Of a DNA stretch of 8,751 nucleotides, positions 5,788 to 8,751 are shown piece by piece. Each line of letters begins with the position of its first letter. The first letter of the stretch is position 1. A program made the translations under genes and the position numbers. Source of the stretch: DATJQF01 sp035505995 (GTDB lineage: Bacteria > Bacteroidota > Bacteroidia > Bacteroidales > FEN-979). The notes beneath the pieces were generated by a model that did no database searches, was not told where the DNA came from, and saw nothing but the letters and a program-made list of their open reading frames with translations. The DNA lies in the NCBI GenBank assembly GCA_035505995.1, contig DATJQF010000095.1, positions 1 through 8,751 on the forward strand, written 5' to 3'.

Positions 5788-7197
5788 TTATTTCTTTGGC
5801 TTCCAGGACTCTATTATCTCCGTGATCTCCTTGTTATTTTTCAGGTCCGGGAAGATCTTGAGCAGCCGTTTATGACCGTCATAGTCCATATCGAGCGCTT
5901 TTTCCAGCGTTTCATACGCCTGCTTTTCCTTGCCGGTCTTAAGGAGATAATTTGACTGCCCGTAATAGAAATCCGGGTTCTGATCATGCCATTTCATCCC
6001 TTCGCGGATGGTCTCCAGCGCTTTCGAATAATCCTGCTGTTCCGCATAGGCCAGGGAGAGCTCCAGCCATATCTCAGGATCTTCCGGCTCCATCTCGGTG
6101 ACCTTTTTATAGGATTCGATCCCCTCTGCATATTTTTTCAGCTTGAGCTGGAGATCCCCGAGGATGAACCAGTAATCCGAAATGGCGGGGGAGATCTGCA
6201 GGGCTTTCCGGATATAGGTCAGTGCGGAAAGCGTATTCCCCATGGAGTCATAGGCCATTCCCATCCCGATCCATGCATCGGCAAACTCCGGGTCCAGCTC
6301 AATGGCTTTCCGGTAGAAGCCGATCGCCTGGCGGTATTTCTCAAGCTTTTCGTAGCATTCGGCGACATAATAATAGGTGAGGGGCTCCGCATCCTCATAC
6401 AAGGTGGATTCCAGGTAGGTATCGATCGCTTCCTCGAACCGGCCCAGCGTGGCGAAACAGTTGGCCTTATTGAAATACGCGGAGGCAAAGGTTTCGTCGA
6501 TGGCCAGGCAATAGTCGTACGCGTCCAGCGCCTTCTCGAACAGCTCGTTGTTGTTGTAGGCGATCCCGAGGTTGAACCAGGCGGCTTTGGCAAAGGGGTT
6601 ACGGTCGATGAAGCCCATCAGGAATTCGATGGCTTTATCGGTCTGCTGGGTGATCTCGTAACAGAACGCGAGCTCATACAGGCAGGGTTCGTTGTCGGGG
6701 TTCTTTTCCAGCGCCCGGACCAGGAATTCGATGGCTTTGTCGTATTTGCCCAGGTTCTCGTATTCAAAGGCGATGCTGGTGCACACTTCGTCCGGGTCCT
6801 GTCCGTCCTCCAGCGCCCGGGTATAGATCCGGATCGCCTGATCCGGCTTCTCGAGCTGGCTGTAAAGGTTTCCCAGGGTCAGCAGGGTGTCGTGATCGAA
6901 GAAATCCTGGCCTTCCAGGTCGTCGAGGATGGCAAGCGCCTTCACGTTCTGGCCGCGCTGAATGGCCGACTGGGCTTCCTTCAGCCGCAGGTGCACGTTC
7001 CCGGGATGCTGTTCGAGAGCGGTCTGTATGCAGTCGGAAGCTTTCCGGAACTCGTTCTTGTAAAAGTAATACTCGATGATCTCCTCGTATTCATCCACAT
7101 CGAAGAAATAATAGTCGTTGCCGCGAAGCATCGCTTCGTAGCGCTCGACCAGCCGGAGGAGCTCCGGATCGGGATATGGATTGAGTTCTTCTTCCAA
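5788..7197 (-). CDS. TPR-repeat scaffold protein, about twelve tandem repeats
   Basis: A 469-residue protein consisting almost entirely of tetratricopeptide repeats. Helix-A start positions recur at residues 40, 74, 108, 142, 176, 210, 244, 278, 312, 346, 380 and 414, an unbroken 34-residue period with no insertion. Typical units read LGxxYxxxxxxxxAIxxYxxALExxP; for example residues 278-305 show AECYEKLEKYRQAI then FYRKAIELDP. An acidic N-terminal cap (1-39) and a Lys-rich C-terminus flank the solenoid. There is no signal peptide, membrane segment or catalytic domain, so it is probably a cytoplasmic protein-interaction scaffold; the partner is unknown. The start appears to be TTG at 7197: an in-frame TGA lies at 7218-7216 with no ATG between, and a -7 box about 40 nt upstream fits. 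The first in-frame Met is residue 23, a possible alternative start. aroE follows after 36 nt. Confidence 0.9.
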   Translation of the reverse strand: MEEELNPYPDPELLRLVERYEAMLRGNDYYFFDVDEYEEIIEYYFYKNEFRKASDCIQTALEQHPGNVHLRLKEAQSAIQRGQNVKALAILDDLEGQDFFDHDTLLTLGNLYSQLEKPDQAIRIYTRALEDGQDPDEVCTSIAFEYENLGKYDKAIEFLVRALEKNPDNEPCLYELAFCYEITQQTDKAIEFLMGFIDRNPFAKAAWFNLGIAYNNNELFEKALDAYDYCLAIDETFASAYFNKANCFATLGRFEEAIDTYLESTLYEDAEPLTYYYVAECYEKLEKYRQAIGFYRKAIELDPEFADAWIGMGMAYDSMGNTLSALTYIRKALQISPAISDYWFILGDLQLKLKKYAEGIESYKKVTEMEPEDPEIWLELSLAYAEQQDYSKALETIREGMKWHDQNPDFYYGQSNYLLKTGKEKQAYETLEKALDMDYDGHKRLLKIFPDLKNNKEITEIIESWKPKK

Positions 7198-7209
7198 TTT
7201 CTGACGGTT

Positions 7210-7231
7210 CCCCGGTCAATGATTGACGGGG
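7210..7231. promoter_or_regulatory. 22-bp inverted repeat at the predicted TPR gene transcription start
   Basis: Plus-strand CCCC (7210-7213) plus GTCAAT (7215-7220) are mirrored by ATTGAC (7222-7227) plus GGGG (7228-7231), centred on 7221 with one unpaired G at 7214. It abuts the minus-strand -7 box at 7232-7239, so the predicted transcription start falls inside it. It could be a repressor operator, or fold in the mRNA as a 5'-terminal hairpin just before the TTG start. No U-run follows on either strand, so it is not a canonical terminator. Confidence 0.6.
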
Positions 7232-7239
7232 CAAAGGTA
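7232..7239 (-). promoter_or_regulatory. Putative -7 box (TACCTTTG) of the TPR-aroE promoter
   Basis: TACCTTTG on the minus strand matches TAnnTTTG. It would start transcription at about 7225-7228, about 30 nt before the TTG at 7197, which supports that start. At the -33 position (about 7259-7262) there is CCGG instead of TTTG; that stretch belongs to an inverted repeat. Confidence 0.6.
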
Positions 7240-7257
7240 CAAAAAAACAAGGAGCCT

Positions 7258-7271
7258 TCCGGGATGCCGGA
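7258..7271. promoter_or_regulatory. TCCGG-N4-CCGGA inverted repeat between divergent promoters
   Basis: TCCGG at 7258-7262 and CCGGA at 7267-7271 are perfect inverted arms separated by GATG. The element is roughly midway between the two divergent -7 boxes: its centre is about 29 bp from one and 32 bp from the other. Each arm covers the position where the -33 box of one promoter would lie. A shared regulator site is plausible but unproven; five-base arms in GC-rich DNA can occur by chance. Confidence 0.35.
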
Positions 7272-7292
7272 CGGGAGGTGAAAAATTTGCGT

Positions 7293-7300
7293 TACATTTG
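7293..7300 (+). promoter_or_regulatory. Putative -7 box (TACATTTG) of the glmM promoter
   Basis: TACATTTG matches TAnnTTTG and ends 14 nt before the glmM ATG at 7315, so the 5' leader would be only about 7-11 nt. No TTTG is present at the -33 position (about 7270-7273); a TTTG at 7286-7289 is too close to serve. The stretch between box and ATG has no Shine-Dalgarno sequence. Confidence 0.55.
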
Positions 7301-7314
7301 CCAAAAAAGCGGGT

Positions 7315-8712
7315 ATGGCGTTGATCAGATCAATATCCGGGATCAGGGGGACGATCGGGGGGAAACCCGGCAAAGGACTGACTCCTGTCGACATCGTTAA
7401 ATATACGGCTGCTTACGGTACCTGGCTGGCCGGGAAGCACCCGGAGGAGAAGCTCCGGGTGGTGCTGGGAAGGGATGCCAGGCCTTCCGGAGGAATGATC
7501 AGCGACCTGGTTACCGGGACCCTGATCGGGATGGGCGTGGATGTGCTGGATATCGGGCTGACCACCACTCCTTCAGCGGAGCTTGCCGTCACCGATGCGA
7601 AAGCCCAGGGCGGGGTCATCATCACCGCCAGCCATAACCCTGCAGAATGGAATGCCCTGAAATTGTTGAACCATCTGGGGGAGTTCCTGTCGGAAGAAGA
7701 GGGTCTGGACATCCGGAAGATTGCCGGGAATGAAGCTTTCCGGTTCAGTGAAGCGAACCGGCTGGGCAGTTATTCCTATGATGAGAATTCGATCCGGAAC
7801 CATATCCGGAAGATCCTGGCACTGCCCGGGGTGGATGCAAAGGCCATCAAAAAAGCCAATTTCTGCGTCGTGGTGGATGCGGTCAACTCCACCGGGGGCA
7901 TCGCGGTCCCGATGCTGCTGAAAGCCCTTCATGTGGCTGCGGTGGGAGAGCTTTACTGCGAGCCCGACGGGAATTTCCCCCATAACCCGGAACCCCTGCC
8001 GGAGCACCTCCAGGATCTCTGCGACCGGGTGGTGAAGGATAAGGCCGACCTCGGGATCGCCGTGGACCCGGATGTGGACCGGCTGGCCTTCGTGAATGAG
8101 CTGGGAGAGACCTTTGGTGAAGAATATACGCTGGTGGCGGTGGCCGATTATATCCTCGGACTGAAGCCGGGCAATACCGTTTCAAACCTCTCATCCACGC
8201 AGGCGCTGAAGATGATCACCGAAAAGCATGGCGGCAGCTGGCAGGGATCGGCGGTAGGAGAAGTGAACGTGGTGGAAAAGATGAAGGAGACCGGGGCCGT
8301 CATCGGGGGAGAAGGCAACGGCGGGGTGATCTATCCCCCGTTGCATTACGGCAGGGACGCGCTGGTAGGGATTGCGCTCTTTCTGACCCACCTGGCAAAG
8401 TCCGGAAAGAAATGCTCGGAGCTGCGGGACAGCTATCCCGCATTCTTCATATCCAAAAACAAGATCGAGCTGGAGGAGGGGACGGATATCGGGGATCTGC
8501 TCGGGAAGATCCGGATCAAATACAGGAAGCAGCCCCTTTCGGAGATCGACGGCATCCGGATCCAGTTCGACCACGAATGGGTGCATCTCCGGAAATCCAA
8601 CACCGAGCCGATCCTCAGGATCTATGCGGAGAGCAACCTGATGGAAAAGGCCGACAACCTCGCCCGGAAGATCATCCTGGACCTGAAGGAAATCCTCACC
8701 GGGAACTCGTGA
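7315..8712 (+). CDS. glmM: Phosphoglucosamine mutase (alpha-D-phosphohexomutase family)
   Basis: Converts glucosamine 6-phosphate to glucosamine 1-phosphate, feeding UDP-GlcNAc for peptidoglycan and lipopolysaccharide. The 465 residues show all four family sites: the phosphoserine loop TASHNP (Ser106), the Mg2+ loop DPDVDRL with Asp251, Asp253 and Asp255, the sugar-specificity loop GGEGNGG (331-337), and the phosphate-binding loop RKSNTEPILRIYAES (426-440). The N-terminus, SISGIRGTIGGKPG (6-19), is typical. The GEGNGG loop and the sequence after ASHNP (AEWNALKLL) resemble the archaeal and Bacteroidota branch rather than E. coli GlmM, so substrate preference (glucosamine, glucose or mannose phosphate) rests on family placement. 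The start is the ATG at 7315, without a Shine-Dalgarno sequence and with a predicted very short leader. It is transcribed divergently from the TPR-aroE pair. A possible next gene begins 2 nt after its stop. Confidence 0.92.
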   Translation: MALIRSISGIRGTIGGKPGKGLTPVDIVKYTAAYGTWLAGKHPEEKLRVVLGRDARPSGGMISDLVTGTLIGMGVDVLDIGLTTTPSAELAVTDAKAQGGVIITASHNPAEWNALKLLNHLGEFLSEEEGLDIRKIAGNEAFRFSEANRLGSYSYDENSIRNHIRKILALPGVDAKAIKKANFCVVVDAVNSTGGIAVPMLLKALHVAAVGELYCEPDGNFPHNPEPLPEHLQDLCDRVVKDKADLGIAVDPDVDRLAFVNELGETFGEEYTLVAVADYILGLKPGNTVSNLSSTQALKMITEKHGGSWQGSAVGEVNVVEKMKETGAVIGGEGNGGVIYPPLHYGRDALVGIALFLTHLAKSGKKCSELRDSYPAFFISKNKIELEEGTDIGDLLGKIRIKYRKQPLSEIDGIRIQFDHEWVHLRKSNTEPILRIYAESNLMEKADNLARKIILDLKEILTGNS

Positions 8713-8714
8713 TT

Positions 8715-8751
8715 ATGACCAAAAAAAACTCCCGCAAGGCCGTTAAGTACA
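8715..8751 (+). CDS. Possible start of a further gene, cut by window edge
   Basis: An ATG 2 nt after the glmM stop opens a frame that runs to the window end: 12 codons reading MTKKNSRKAVKY, with no stop. The tight spacing suggests co-transcription with glmM. The lysine- and arginine-rich start would suit the cytoplasmic end of a membrane protein or a basic soluble protein. It is too short to identify and no Shine-Dalgarno sequence is visible. Confidence 0.45.
   Translation, partial: MTKKNSRKAVKY

Noticed and set aside
5986..7281. Long plus-strand open frame (about 431 codons) antisense to the TPR gene
   Set aside because: It mirrors the TPR coding sequence, shows no recognisable domain, and its composition is what GC-rich coding DNA gives on the opposite strand. 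The TPR frame has a perfect 34-residue repeat register, so it is the real gene.
1..8751. A mobile element, phage, CRISPR or defence island in the window
   Set aside because: No transposase, integrase, long terminal repeats, spaced repeat array or defence-type domain is present; every sizeable region is covered by housekeeping or TPR/DUF genes of similar base composition.

Overview
The window looks like a conserved chromosomal housekeeping segment from a member of the Bacteroidota, probably a fairly GC-rich, Bacteroidales-like lineage. Three things point there. The primary sigma factor is a short 287-residue form without region 1.1. Four of the genes or operons are preceded by a TAnnTTTG box, the -7 element of Bacteroidota promoters. 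Shine-Dalgarno sequences are mostly absent. The species cannot be named from this sequence. I see no mobile element, CRISPR array, tRNA, rRNA, phage gene or recognisable defence system, and no gene-free stretch longer than about 160 bp.

Left part (1-4622, all minus strand; transcription runs right to left): rpsO (ribosomal protein S15), pnp (polynucleotide phosphorylase), rpoD (primary sigma factor), rpe (ribulose-phosphate 3-epimerase), then an HD-domain phosphohydrolase cut by the window edge. A Rho-independent terminator-like hairpin sits between rpsO and pnp. A -7 box just after the pnp stop could give rpoD its own promoter. rpoD and rpe are 9 nt apart and almost certainly co-transcribed. 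The cluster joins translation, RNA turnover and transcription initiation with a pentose-phosphate enzyme.

Middle part (4557-5751): a 158-bp AT-rich divergent promoter region separates rpsO from a small plus-strand DUF4342 protein. That gene runs convergently into aroE (shikimate dehydrogenase, minus strand) with only 2 nt between the stop codons.

Right part (5788-8751): a 469-residue protein made almost entirely of twelve in-register TPR repeats lies upstream of aroE and probably shares its transcript; it appears to start with TTG. A 117-bp divergent promoter region separates it from glmM (phosphoglucosamine mutase, first committed step toward UDP-GlcNAc). This region holds two -7 boxes and two inverted repeats: one lies where both -33 boxes would be, the other at the predicted TPR transcription start. 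The first 12 codons of a possible further gene follow glmM.

I did not find a convincing undescribed system. The observations most worth checking are regulatory: the symmetric elements between the TPR gene and glmM, the rpsO-pnp hairpin, and the repeated purine motif in the rpsO leader.
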